This document shows positions 1 through 12,408 of a stretch of DNA of 64,000 bases, one piece after another. Numbering within the stretch: position 1 is the stretch's first letter; the number at the start of each line of letters is the position of its first letter. The translations under genes were made by a program, and so were the position numbers. This DNA is from Chrysoporthe austroafricana. Lineage: Eukaryota; Ascomycota; Sordariomycetes; Diaporthales; Cryphonectriaceae. The notes beneath the pieces were generated by a model, which was not told the DNA's origin, made no database searches, and worked only from the letters and a program-made list of their open reading frames with translations. The stretch spans positions 4,024,383 through 4,088,382 of the forward strand of contig JYIP02000004.1 of NCBI GenBank assembly GCA_001051155.2, read 5' to 3'.

Positions 1-1049
1 CCCACACGAGGAGGAGCGCCTCGTGACGGCGACCTGTCGGCACCGCGCTGGCCCTTCTGGACAGCTGGCGGGAGAAAGCCTACAATACACGCTCGCGCCG
101 GGCAGACATGTCGATGCCAGCAAGGCGTTTCCAGGGCCTGGCGTCAGCCCGCCCCCCCTCGCCGTCGCTACCAGACAGACAGACAAGACAGACCCTTCAC
201 GCCTTGTCGTCGTCCCCAGGCGCGACGGCCGTCCCTGCAGGAGGATTGATTTCGACGCGGGGCAGGGAGCGCGTCCCCTGTTCCGGGCCCGAGGAGAGCC
301 CCATCGCTGGGGGCCTACGACCTGACGACATCTCCATCGATGGGTCGGGGGTGCGAAGGAGGGAGCCCCTCCCCGCCCCATGCCCTCAGCTCAGCTTACG
401 CACGTAAGAAGGCTAATAATTCACGGTCCCGGCAGGGCGGTACGGGCTGGCTTGGGGGGAGGATGCAGAAGGGGGACCGGCGACTGATCGCCCTGGCGCC
501 GGCTCTCGGTAAAGGGCGCACTAGAAGCTCCTTCGACGCCTTCTAGAAGGGCGGCGGCAGCCCCTCGCCAGCTAGGCCGGTTTTGGGGCCGCATAATCGA
601 GCTTTGATTGCCATGTCCCATAAAACGCCTCGCATTTTCATGCGCGCAGCGCAGCCCCCCGGGACGGGCGGCTCCAGGCGAGCCGTGGGCCGCCAGCCAG
701 CCAGCCAGCGACTTGCAGCCTGCGCCACGCTCATCATTGGCCGCGGCGCCTCGCGATGAATGGGCTCCTCTGCTCTACCTTACCGTAACACGCCTCGGTC
801 GGCGTGAGGCAGGGTGGCGTGGGTGTGTGAGTGGACGCCTTCTCTCTCGCGCCCCGTGCGCCCCGGCACCTGGGCCCCAAGGCCAGCCCGCCCCCCTGAA
901 GGATCGAATTGCCCGCTGCGGATCCCCAGAAGGGCATTGAATCGCGCAATCTTGGGAAGGCCGACAACTGCAGGGGAGGAGGGGGGGGGGCAGACCAGTC
1001 CCTGCATCTTCTCCGGCGGCGGCCACAGGAGATCCTCCCGCGACTTCGC

Positions 1050-1093
1050 CCAGCCCAGCCCAGCCCAGCCCAGCCCCAGCCCCAGCCCCAGCC
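1050..1093. repeat. CAGCC/CAGCCC simple tandem repeat
   Basis: A run of 5-bp CAGCC units passes into 6-bp CAGCCC units. It lies in noncoding, GC-rich DNA. Confidence 0.9.
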
Positions 1094-1512
1094 GACAGCT
1101 GAGCTGGTGGTCGTCGTCGTCGCCGCCAGCGAGAGGTGGACGGCGGACATGCGCGCCAGATCGTCGCAGGGACAATCTCGTGCTGGGCGCCGGCGCGCCC
1201 TGCCTGCTGCGCGGGAGCCCGCCAGGCAGCCCTCGCCATGACGCCATGACGCTCCCTCCCTCCTCTCCTCCTCATCACGGCGGCGACCATGGCCGTGACC
1301 ATGGCCGTATGGCCCCAGGGGCACGGTGGGCATGGATATGCATGCCATCCCAGCTGGGGCCCGTGGAAACAACGCTCAGATTTGCGGGAACAACCTAGCC
1401 CTGCTGCCAGATTTCGCGCCACCCCGTTTTGACACGACCCAGCCAGCCGCATCCTGAAGCTCCCGGTCGCAGAAATGACCCCATCCGCGCCCTCCTGCCA
1501 TCATCGCCGCCC

Positions 1513-1560
1513 CGTGTGTGAGTGTGTGTGTGTGTGTGTGTGTGAGAGTGTGTGTGTGTA
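1513..1560. repeat. (GT)n microsatellite
   Basis: GT dinucleotide repeat with a few GA interruptions, in noncoding DNA. The downstream 50 bp continue as imperfect TGTGCTG units. Confidence 0.9.
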
Positions 1561-3351
1561 CTGCGCTGTGTGCTGCGCTGTATGCGTGCTGTGTGCTGTG
1601 CCGTGCTGTGCTGCCGGCATTGCGCCCCCCTTTCCCGCCCGCTGTGCAGGAGGGAGACTCGGCTCATCCGACCGAGTCCTGCGCCGCGTCCTGGGCTCTC
1701 CTCTTCTTCGAAATTGCGTCCAGGTGGGCTTGCGACCGCTTCTCTCGGGCTTGTTTCTCGGTATGGAAGCTGCTGCATGCATGCCGTCTGTTGACAGATC
1801 TCCACAGGCAACGACACGAGGCCCTCAGCGGACCAGGTCCGCGCACACACACGTCTGATGGGCGCCGGTGCCACACTTTCGACTTTCCGGCCCTGTTCCC
1901 TGGCACGGGATTATTATTACTATTATTTTTAATTTTTTTTATTTTTATTTTTATTTTTTCCTTCCCTGCTGTCCTCGTCTTCTTCTTCTGTCCTCCACCC
2001 CCCCTCCCCTCCCCCCTGGCTGTACTTCGGCAATCTGCACCACTAATGCTAAGGCTGCTTATTGCTACCACGGTACCATGGCGTGTACCCTTGGCGATAC
2101 TATGGTACACATCGCCCTATGGCGTTTTGGGGACCACACTTCTTCCCTCGCCCATGATATAGGCCCCCCTTGCCCAGATATACCCCCTCCCCCTCGCAGA
2201 GAGCGGCGGGAGCTCTGACTCTGGTCGCCTCTGCCCTGTTTCCCATCGAACGAAACCCCGCCTCGCCTCTCTCGACGGCACCCGGCGCAGGGCAGGGCCA
2301 GGCGGAGGTACCGCGACCACTCTGCTGTACCCTCGAGGTACCTCCTGCACGCCGGCGTGGGCTGCTTGCTGCCCACCTCCCTCCTCCATGCCCTCCTCTC
2401 ACGCCCAGCCGCGGCGGGCGGCGAGGTACCCTGGCCCTCTCAACCATCCCATCCCATCCCCCATCCCCCCTCCCCCCTCCCCCTCCCCTCCTCTCCTCCT
2501 GTCTGGCCTGGGCCTGGCCTGGCCTGGTGTGGTGCCGGTCCTCACGCAACCGCAGACGCACCCTAAGCAGGGCGTGCCGTCGTCTGGGACCCAATGTCCT
2601 GGAGCTGGATCCTCTGGCCTGTCATGCCGCCTTGTGCCTTGTCCTCCTCCCCGGGCCCAGCATGGTTGTGCACGTTTCAGCCCCCCTTTGCTTGCCAGCT
2701 TTTTTTCGAAGGGTCCGGCAGCGCTCCTGGGCCCGTCTGCCCACACCCACTCACTGTACCTCCTCGCTCCCACGGTACCCATCTCGTTGCGGTTAGGAGG
2801 GGGCCTTGCCTGGTCATCCCGAGAGCTCTGGGTGAGCCGGCCCCCCCCCCCTGCCCATCAATCTGGAGCTCGTCGACAGGGTGCTCCGGTATCCCAGTAC
2901 GTCACTCGCCTCAGGCCGGGGTCTCGTGTCGATGTCTAGTGACTCGGCCATGGCATAAGATCCCCAAATTATGCTACCGCTTCTGCTTGGGCCAGAGGTA
3001 ACTCGAGTCTCCGCACTGGTTCAGGAACCGTACTGCGTACCTGGCCTTGTGGCAGATCGCATGGAAGCTTCCCTGTTGGCGTGCAGAGGGCCATAAGAAG
3101 GTACCTCCCCTCGGCATCCACACCCTCCTAGACTTTTTTTCACCTTCCACACGACCACCGGACGTCGACCGACAGGAGCGCCAGCCAGCCAGTTCCCTAC
3201 GAAAAGAACAAACCCCCATCCAGCCTCACCGCTGTCCCCCGCGGCCCCTTCGCCCGCCCCAGTCACTCACCCAAGGACCCGAGGATACCCAACAGCGCCC
3301 GCCCGAGAAGAAGCCCTGGACAGCGTGGTCGGGAGATGTTGGCATAAGAGG

Positions 3352-3408
3352 GTGTGTGTTTGTGCGTGTATGTGCGCGCGCGCGTGTGAGTGTGAGTGTG
3401 TGTGGGCT
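3352..3408. repeat. (TG)n-rich microsatellite
   Basis: Imperfect TG/CG dinucleotide tract about 110 bp before the TATA-like box of the Myb gene. Confidence 0.85.
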
Positions 3409-3518
3409 TGTCGAAAAAGAAGGGGGACCGCGAGCCTTTGTCATCACTGCCCAAGAGGCGTAGCCTGCGCTCGACTCCAATCAGAGTGAAGGGCCAACCA
3501 TAATCCATCGACTGCCGA

Positions 3519-3524
3519 TATATA
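3519..3524 (+). promoter_or_regulatory. TATA-like box upstream of Myb gene
   Basis: TATATA lies 49 bp before the first ATG (3573) and ahead of the long Myb reading frame. Its position would place transcription start near 3550. This is inference from the motif only. Confidence 0.35.
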
Positions 3525-3582
3525 CCCAACGAAACCTGCCGGCGACATCCGCCATCAGCACTCCGCCGACACATGTACTCGG

Positions 3583-4918
3583 TTGCTGTCTTACCAGCAA
3601 CGGCGCCCACCCAGCATAGCCCGCGCACAGCTCCGTCCCGACCAAGGCGAGACCTGCGCCCGCGCACCCCGAGGACCCCTTCCCACGACCGCCAGGCTGC
3701 CCTCCGGGGCGCCAACCAGTCAAATTCTCTCCATACAGATTCCGGCTCCCGGCCAGAGCGGTTCGCTCTGGCGGAACCCATGCTCCGTAGACACGCTGGC
3801 GGGCAACTACCGACTAGGAGCGGACTACAATGTCGACTACTCACCACAGGACGCGCATCCGGCCGATCAGAGCCAGCAGCCTCACGGATACGGCTCGCAG
3901 CAGCAGCACCACCACCACCACCGGGCCTCGCTGCACCACACGGGCCCGTCTATCCTTCATGAGAGCCCGACGGACTCCCACTACACGACCATGCAGCAGC
4001 ACCACCACCCCTCGGCCCACCGCGCCGTCCCGGTGCTGATGGACCCCGGGCAGATGGGCGGGCACCCCGGTCATCGCTTGTCCCACCCCGGGCCTTCGCA
4101 CTTCGGCGGGCCGGGGCCGTCGCCCCATTCCGTGGTGGCGCCTCTGTATCCCTCCATGGCGCCCGGCCCCAGCCCCGGCGTGAAGCGCCCGCGCCCGGAC
4201 GACCTGGACCTGTCCGTCCACGGCATGCCGGACCTCGACCAGGGCGACATCGACTCGATGCAGCAGACGCCCCTCAGCGCCGCCTACGCCCAGGCCGCCG
4301 CCGCCAGCGCCCATCCCACCCACCACCACCACCGCCTGCCGGACACCGGGCCGCCCTCCAAGATGATGCGGCGCGAGGACGGGGCCGGCGGCGGCGCGCC
4401 CAGCGTGGTCGGCCAGGAGGGCATGCCGGCGCCCGCCGCGCGGCCGCGGGGGCCCAAGCTCAAGTTCACGCCCGAGGACGACCAGCTGCTGATAGACCTG
4501 AAGGAGAACAAGAGCCTCACGTGGAAGCAGATCGCCGACTTCTTCCCCGGCCGGTCGAGCGGCACCCTGCAGGTGCGGTACTGCACGAAGCTCAAGGCGA
4601 AGACCACGCAGTGGACGGAGGAGACGGTGCGTTTTTTTTTTTGTTTTTTTTCTCTCTAAGAATCCCGCCCCCCACCCCCACAAAAACTTCCTAGCAGGAC
4701 AAACAAGCAAACAAGGCCCGGGGGAGAGGCCCGCGCCCGGACCAGTAGTGTACTGATGCCCTCCGCAGGACCAGAAGCTGCACGCAGCTCTGCAAGACTA
4801 CGAGAATGAGAAGTGGCGCATCGTGGCGAACAAGGTCGGGACCGGCTTCACACCCGCCGCATGCCGGGAAAGAGCTGCGCAGCTGGTGGGCGGCGTGGCC
4901 GTGGGCGAGAGCTTATAG
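3583..4918 (+). CDS. Myb/SANT-domain DNA-binding protein (start uncertain)
   Basis: Probable nuclear DNA-binding regulator. Exon 1 runs to 4626, and a 142-bp intron (4627-4768, GTGCGT...CCGCAG) joins it in phase 0 to exon 2, which ends at TAG 4916-4918. The N-terminal part is low complexity, rich in His, Gln and Pro (His runs near 3907-3921 and 4320-4333). The C-terminal part holds two Myb-like repeats. The first, about 4450-4615, has the FTPEDDQLL helix and the tryptophan of LTWKQIADFF. The second is split by the intron and ends in the typical AACRERAAQL element. No ATG begins this frame: 3583 is a TTG, the first in-frame ATG is 3991, and an out-of-frame ATG lies at 3573. A spliced 5' exon is therefore likely but was not resolved. 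Strong GC3 coding bias continues in frame beyond the TAG (see findings). No named ortholog is claimed. Confidence 0.7.
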
Positions 4919-5162
4919 CAATCAGCGTCCTCCCCGGGGGTGTCCGCCCCCGGAGAGGACAACAACGTCTACTCGCAGCCCCACGCTGCCGAGCCCGCGA
5001 GCGCCGTCTACGGCCATCAGCAGCAGCAGCAGCCGCCCGGCGAGCCGTCGAATGCCGTCTACACCCAGCAGCTTCATCAATGACGACGGCGGCTTCGGCT
5101 ACGCAGGCGCCTGGCACGCAGGCGCCTGGCACGCAGAGACGCCGGGTCCGCCGCGCACTTAG
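4919..5162 (+). other. Coding-like tail downstream of the Myb stop codon
   Basis: The frame of the Myb gene stays open from 4919 to a TGA at 5081-5083. It is rich in Gln, Tyr and Pro (a five-Gln run near 5020) and has the same C/G third-position bias as the gene. After the TGA, the +1 frame stays coding-like to TAG 5160-5162 and includes a 15-bp tandem duplication (about 5100-5130) encoding a repeated AGAWH. Three explanations are possible: real protein sequence reached by splicing or recoding, a sequence made unreadable by base errors, or a decaying C-terminus. Confidence 0.45.
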
Positions 5163-8100
5163 CCTCGCCCGTAGGCGCTCGAGCGGCCACTTGCATCTCT
5201 CTCTCTCGACAGCGCGGGACAACCAGGGTGCTCCCACACAGAGTGCCGCCCAGGACACGTCTCAGGTTCGCGGTCCGCGGGGCCGACTCCGTTGCGCCTG
5301 CGAACGAACCCATACAGGTTTTTGCTTGGGCGGGGACGGCGGGATGGGGGGAACGGCCGCCCGCCCTCGGGGATCTGCGGAACTGGAAAACATGCCAAAG
5401 CCAGCTACCTTGTGTGTCTTTTGGGAAACGCGTCGGCTGCGGAGGAGGAGCGAGGCCTGGCGGGTTATAATGTCTGAGATACCCAAACGCGCCTGGCTAC
5501 CCTGCCGTGTCCTCCTTTCCACATCATCCTGGATCCCCAGACTTCTCTACCTGTTGTGGATCTCAAGTTTTTTTTCCTCTTCCTCCCTTTTTTTTTTTTA
5601 TTTGTCTCTTTATTTCCTTATCACCTCTATAGATTGGCAATAGCGTTTTTGTCGGGGGGGGGGGCACATCATATACGGTTCTGGGAGGTTCTCAGATTGG
5701 TCATACGAATCACGGTCTGGTTTCACGACAAAACATTGATACACCCCCTGCCTTTTTTGCTCTCTCGAGCCCCTTACCTGTACGATACCTCCGGCGGCCT
5801 CGGATCAAGAATGAAACGACACACCACCTCTCGCGTCTTTTGGGCCCGGCGCCAGGCCAGACAAGCCATCTTCCTCCCCATTCGTCGGTGCCAGTTTTTA
5901 ATGTTTTGCGAACACGGCCGGGAAAAGAAAGAAGAAAAAAAAAAGACGCATCAGGCTGGGCGGAGCAGAACTCGCGTTGGGAAGGAGGAGGCAAGGGGGA
6001 CGGGTGGCCCTTGGCCTTGGGGCGAGTTTCGGGCTGTCCCATGATTTCTTTTTTCTTTTCATGTTGTTGGAGGGGAGGGCGGAGGATGGGGAGGGTTGAA
6101 TACTCTTATTCTTCTTGCACACGTTTCGCATGGCGTCTGGGAAATAGCACAAAGACGGGGTTGGGAAATATCAAGACGCAGCCACACACACATCACGCAC
6201 ATCGACCGGGCTTTTTGGAGGGGGGGCACTCTGAGAATTTTTTATTTTCTTTTTTTTCTCTTTCTTATTCTTCTTCTTTTGTTCCGGTTCCTCCCTTCGC
6301 GGGGAGGGACGGGCACAGTCAGCCAGAAAGCACTGTAATTCTCTCTGTTCCAACACCCTGCTCTGATTTCCTGTGGCCTACATACACACCAATTTCCCTC
6401 TCGGGGGCGTATATAATCTTCGCTAGAGCAAAATCGATATACCCTTCCATCCCTACCGCCCCCACCCCGCCTCGTCCGGGCACTCGACCGACGTGAGGCG
6501 AGCCGGAAAGGCAAGCAGGACCCTTTTTCTGCCCCCCCCCCTCAAACAGGGGATGGGATGACCTCACCGGCGGCACGGTCCCGCCCCAGCAATCAATCTT
6601 GGGGGGAGGGAAAAAAAAAAAAAAGGGCCACGGTTACGCAAACAGTGGCAATTTACGAGGAATACGAACGTGAGAGAGCGAGCAAGATCAACCTTCCCGT
6701 TCCGGAAACATACCCATGAAGCCCGCCCAGTGGATATCATAGTACCTAATCGCCCTGCAAGTTGCAAGGCTGTCGACTTACCCAATGTAACCTGCGGGCC
6801 ATGTGAATGAAGCGTGCGCAGCTAGGGGGTCCCCTGGGGGGATTGTTCGGGGGGGGGAGGGGCAAAACCGCCCCGACGATCTTATATGTCGATCACCTCG
6901 TGTGGGAAGGGAAGATTCCAACGACATGCGCGCCCGCACGCACGCACGCACACACACACGGGGACACATGACGGTTTTAGACGCGGACAGCCTCGGCCGG
7001 GTCAGCCCGCTAGTAGGGGACGGAGGATCAAATAGTTTCTTAAAAATAGAGCCCCTTCTCGCGCAGTGAGATGTATGTCTGCCCCGGGGTCCCTCCTTCA
7101 ACTGATCGGCAAGAGGATGTGGGCGTCAGCCAACCGCCACCAGCCAACCAGCCCGGGACGGGGCGGGCGAGGCGAGATGGCGTTCGCCATCCGTACTCCC
7201 TCCCACTTCCCGCCTTCCCCAGAAATTTCTTCCGAAGAGGAAAAAAAAAAAGAAAAGCAAGGAAAAAAAAGAAAAAGAAAGTTTGCCTCATTTCCCGAGG
7301 CCTCGGGCTCGGGACTTGCCACCCTCCCCCGACCGGAGGCGGCGGCCGCGGCCGCAGGGACGGTCGTATCGCAAGGCGTGGGCCACCTCCGTACGGAGGC
7401 CGATCTTTTTTTCTTTTTTCTTTTTTCTTTCTCTCTCCAACCCCCATGGAACAGGTTGCCATGCGCCACAGCAAGGTACACTAGTCCGCGGATCGATTCC
7501 TCGCTTGCCGCGCTCAGGACGGATGGGCTGTTCCTTTTCTGTGTGATGTCGGGGCGATAGGCACAGTCAGAAGCAAAAACGGGCGCACAGAGGGGGCCCA
7601 CCGCGCAGGTGGGCGGCCCTCTTTCAGCTGCGCCGGACTACAATCCAGCGCTGTGGTAGGGTCGAGCCTGCTTTTGACTCGGCGTGGTACAGATGGGGCT
7701 TGGTATCCGATGCGATGAGGTCCCCCATCCCACTCACCAAACGGGACTCATAATCTCGTTTCGGGAAGGCCTTCAGCAGAAATGGCCCCCCGCGCCGTGC
7801 CCCGAGGACACCGCCCCGGGACGAGGAACTCAAAATGGGCAAGTCAGGCACAAGTAGTATTTCCGGTCCCCGTACGGTCGCAGCGGGCAGAACAAGGGCG
7901 CGGGAGCTCCGCACCATGCAGCAGCGACGCAGCGTCGATCCGGATTTTCCGTGCTTAAAGCACGACTTAAAGATGGGACGCTGCGGTGGGGGGGAGGGGT
8001 GACGACGAGATCGTCGACCGCGCGGTCGAACCCTCGCACGGTTCCTCTGCGGCGGGCTGCTCCCGCTGGCGAGAGCACGCCCATGCGCTCGCTGCACGGA

Positions 8101-11100
8101 GCGCCGCGAGGGCAAAGCGCTAAGTCCCCGCCGTCTGCGACCGGATCGCCGACGAGCCTCGCGCTCTCCATGTGCCACTATTGTGTGTCACTATGCGCCC
8201 GTTCGGTCGTTCCCCGCGGTGGCGGCTCCCGGCTCGTCCAGTCCCGGATAACATGCTCAACGGGCGTGCGCTGCGTGTGCATGTGTGCGTGCTTTTGCAG
8301 GAGAGCTGCGAAGCTACCCTTCCATGCGGCGCAGCGAGGTGACTCAGGCATGCTGCCCGAGTAAACCGGGATACCTATGACTGCTACCCTGTCGGCCGTG
8401 GAGGTGCTCGACAAGCATCCCGTGGGACGGATCCGACCTGGCTGGCGCTCCGTGATCGCGGGTGGCCCTCTGCCAACCGGCGGCCTGGCAGTCATTCTCC
8501 CCGTCGCAGTGGTGTGTCTTGTGAGGCCTGGTGCCCTCTGCTGTGCTCCATTGGGCCGCAACGAGGCAGCCAGTGGTGGCCACGGGACGAGGGAAAAGCA
8601 ACGCCTGTACCTGGACTTGGGGAACCCGCGCCTACTGGGTACCGCTAGAGCCTCGTGGGGTGCTCCTCTGTTGCCCTGGCATCCTGTTGCATAGTTCAAC
8701 CGGACCAACCAGGCGTGAGAGCACAGCCGCATGAAGACTCGGCTTCAGGTTGGAGACTCGAAGGAGTATCATGCCGTGGCCGCGATGTCACGTATCCCGC
8801 CCTCTGCGCCGCAGCAGACAGAGAGAGCTTGCTTGCATGCCATGCACGCTATGGTACAGTAGTGGATACCTCTTGGTAAGCTACTGCGCTGCCCCACAAT
8901 CGCTCAGACCTCGCTCTATCGCGCCTGCGTGCCACACGTGCCTATCAGCCTTGGACGTTCGCGTCGACGCCAGAGCAGTCCCTCGAGGAGGAGGACGAGG
9001 AGGAGGAGGATGCCAGTATCCTCCCCGGCGGCCAGGCCTCTAGGCTGACGCGGTCCCCCACCACACGGCGGCATGGAGCTGACAGAGCTGGATCACCAGC
9101 TCGCCCAGGCACTCAACATGAAACGCTCCCGCGTGGCTAGCAGCCGGTCGAGACCAGGCCGCTCAGCCCCTTGGGATGGATGTGTGTGTGAGGGGATCGT
9201 ACGATCGCGCCTGCAACTGCCGTGGGGCTGTCAGACGCGGGGCTCTCGAGACGACTTGTCGGCCCAGGTCCAGGCGTCCGTTCCTGCACGAGACCTGTGG
9301 GACCGCGGTTCCGGGCTGCCGAATGGGCCCCCGGACCCTTCGGCTCTGGGCCACCAGCGCGTACCATCGGTGAGGAGCTAGCGAGGGATTCGATAGTCAT
9401 GCACCCGGCAGGCGCTCCTTCGCGCGCTGCCGTTGGTCGTCTTCACCTGATTGTGACGAGGCTTGCGTCAAGCCGACGGTGAGCTCTGCGAGCGGCATGA
9501 AAGCTTGCAGGAGGCAGGGATCTTTGGGTGCATGATCACCGCAGTGGGTGGCAGGTAGCTGCAGGGCCGTTAGTCGGTCCTCCAAGCTTGCCAGGGTGAG
9601 GTTATCTGGATCCTGTGTCTAAGATCTCAGCAGTTTGTAAGCGCGAGTCAGACCAGTCGCATGCAGGAGGGCTGACGTCGAGGGTGGTGAGGTCAAGGTC
9701 TAGATATCGGGGGACCTTTGGCGATAGGGATGCGCCCTAGGCGGTCAGTACCACCGTAGCTGCTGCCCATCCCTCGGCGCCGGACGGATCGCCGTGTCCC
9801 CCAGCTTAGCCTGCTGCATGTCCATGAGATGCCCAGAGGGCGAGATGCGTGACTGCCGGGCCAGATGGGCCGGATCAGTCGCCGCTGGCCCTGGTCGGTA
9901 GACATATACCGCAGTATTCTCTCGTCAGGACGGCCCACTCCTCCTGCTCCCCTCCAGCGTCGAGTTGTGATGCTTTGCAGACCCAGTCGGCCAGACATGA
10001 CGGCCAGCCGTCGTCCACCCGTGGCATCCAGGATTCAACCACGATTCTCAGGTCGCGAAATCAGGTCGCGAAATCTCCGAATCGGCCGGATCAGGCCTGG
10101 GGCTAGCCACGAAGATGACCAATCTACTCGGCCTGGAGCAAGCGAGACGGGTCGTTACGACCCTGTCGTCCCCTGGTCCTGCATGGCCAATCGGGAATTA
10201 CAGAGTTCGTCTGGCCGTTGCGGTACCGAAGACGCAGTACTGCACAGTATCTTCCTAATCAGGAGCATTAGTGGCGTCAAGATCCGGGCTTGTACCTGGC
10301 TTGTACCGCGGTGACTCGAGGTACTTCCAGACTTTAAGGTAGCATCAGAGTCCAATCAGGCTGGAAGTGCGACCACAACCAGCCTCCTACCGAGCCGTTT
10401 CTTCGGCCTAGAGAGCCAGTCGCGGATAGATCACCGGTGAGGATCGCATGCCGCCTGCTGCGGATTGCTTTGGGAAATATTGGATGATCGCTGGCTGGCT
10501 TCCTCTTGCTTGCTGTTCACTAGGTTTGCCGGCCGCGCAGACAACGAGAGCCCTCGTCAGCATCCGCGTCCGCCCGGGATCCTCGTAATTCGGCCGGTTC
10601 TTCCTCTTTTAGAAGGGCGATAACCCCAGCGAGAATTGCGTGTCGTGTAATTTCAGGCGGCTTACGTGCTATGTGATTACCGTAGAACGTGTCGTGACGA
10701 TGTGTCGTAGTTGGTTCTGCCACGACGGGCTCCGTTTGAAGGTACGTGCCTGTAGGAGTTCCTCCACTCGCTGAACCTGAGCGTTCGCATAGACAGGTTG
10801 GGCCCTGGAAATCCCTGCTGGGTGCCCAATCTGGCTGTCAAACGACCAGCAGCTCTTGTGGGTCGAGGGAACTGCTTTGTTCGCCCGATCGCTGTGTTTG
10901 GGGGGGAGGAGCCATGAATCCTTGCCGTCCTGCCTGCGAGCTGGGTCGGGCAAAGAGACCGACGGCCAACCATCCGGGCGATCAGTATTGAGTGTGAAGG
11001 CATCTGCGGGGCCGCGATGCTTGCAAGAAAACCTCCGCGGACCAAAGTATTGAACTACGACGATGCCAGTTGGCTAGAGACGGTAAAAAGTGGAGGTCGG

Positions 11101-12408
11101 GATGAAAAATTCGATGCGTGTGTGCTGCAATAAGACATTAGTTATAAGGCTATAGAGGAGCGAGGTATAGGGGTATGGACCTATACAGTGCCTCGATAAG
11201 ACACCAAGATCCCAAGGGAAATTGGGTTAAGCTCCTCCCACAGAGCACACGCCTTCGGCCGGTCAATACAGACCGGCAGCGGTCGCCACTCATGGCAGCG
11301 AACAGCCCATAGAGGGTGGAAGGGCGGTGTATCGATCTTGACCGGGCCGCCCCATGGGGTTCTCAAGTCTGACGGTACCGTTAGATCGGAACTGAGATTG
11401 CTCACTGATGAGATGATGAAAGGCAGGTCCAGGCTCTGCTCACGGGTGAGAAGAGGGGCTTCCTTGCGGTACCACCCATCTTGCTGGGCACCACGCGCGA
11501 GCTGCTGCCACTGCTTCAAAGGATTTTAGTGCGCCCTCTGCTTCCCTCTCAAGCTGAGTTGCCGACCCTATGCGCCGTCGCATGGGTAGGCTGCAATGTA
11601 ATTGCCAAGATGCTCGTGACAGACTTATGAGAATGAACATGTGAGGGTGACTTCCTGGGCCTCTTCGTCATAGGCCGAGTCGTCATCGCCTCTGCACGCA
11701 GACTCCCCGAAACCCCACCACGAGATCCATCCAGTCCAGGAAGTCGATGAGCATTCGCCAGGTCTAGACTTTGCTATGGTCAGGCGCGATAGTTCGGAGA
11801 AGCGTCCACGTTTAGAAGAAAGGCAATCTTCCGAGGCCACCATATCCACCGTCTCTAGTCTAAACTTTAAGCTTCCCTCCCATAGATAAAGTGCTTCGAT
11901 TCACTAACAAATAGATGTTGCTTGTTCATCACATGCTCTGACTTGCCGCGGCAGAAGTACTGATAGTTGTCGTTGGGGAACACTCGATGTTGCGATATGA
12001 GCCGTCTCTCTGCAGGTAGTCTAAGACATTAGGTCCCGAGAAAGCTACATGTAAAGCTTGCAGAAGCCTCACAAGCCGGAATAGCTGTACTGGTACCGAT
12101 ACCCTCAACACGTGTGTCTTTATTAAAAAAGAGTTTGGTTGATCGTGGCAGCTATACGGTAAGTCCTGGATGCTAGTCATAGTGAGCCGCGAGCTGAGTC
12201 CAAGACTGGACAAGGTGAGTGTACCAGCGGCAGTCGTCCACCTCCCATAGGTCGGCCGTCCCGAGAAGTACCACACCAAATTGAAGAGATGCAGTACCCA
12301 TCATCACCTGCCTCAACCGCAGAAGCAATCATATGTGAGATGATGTGCTTGGATCTTGACGATATTGCGGCCCACTGTGTTTTCGCCCTGGGTGGCGCAT
12401 AGATACTG
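5163..12408. other. Intergenic region of about 7.2 kb, no gene recognised
   Basis: The first 500-600 bp are probably the Myb 3' UTR, with T-rich tracts at 5567-5602 and C/T patches. The rest contains G-runs, T-runs (6241-6280, 7407-7430) and A-rich tracts (7240-7280). None of the open frames on either strand carries a family motif I recognise. A short tandem duplication, GGTCGCGAAATC twice, sits near 10050-10075. I saw no tRNA-like box A/box B pair. Confidence 0.5.

Larger units (their letters stand above)
1..3518. other. GC-rich intergenic region, no gene seen
   Basis: No reading frame here shows a recognisable domain or a convincing codon pattern. Several long open frames on both strands (for example minus 734-1452) are by-products of high GC and simple repeats. 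The stretch carries microsatellites (listed separately), a T-rich patch near 1910-1965 and a C/T-rich patch near 2440-2510. Its right end is probably the upstream region of the Myb gene, which starts after a TATATA at 3519. Confidence 0.6.

Noticed and set aside
734..1452. Overlapping minus-strand open frames of 155-225 codons
   Set aside because: They overlap each other in three frames, consist mostly of repeat-derived Gly/Ala/Arg runs, and have no domain. High GC explains the openness.
3787..3817. 31-bp GTAG...CTAG segment as an intron placing an ATG at 3780 in frame with Myb
   Set aside because: The frame would fit, but 31 bp is too short for a fungal spliceosomal intron and there is no branch site.
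7624..8178. 184-codon minus-strand frame
   Set aside because: It starts with GTG, its N-terminal half is Arg-rich noise, and no family resemblance was found.
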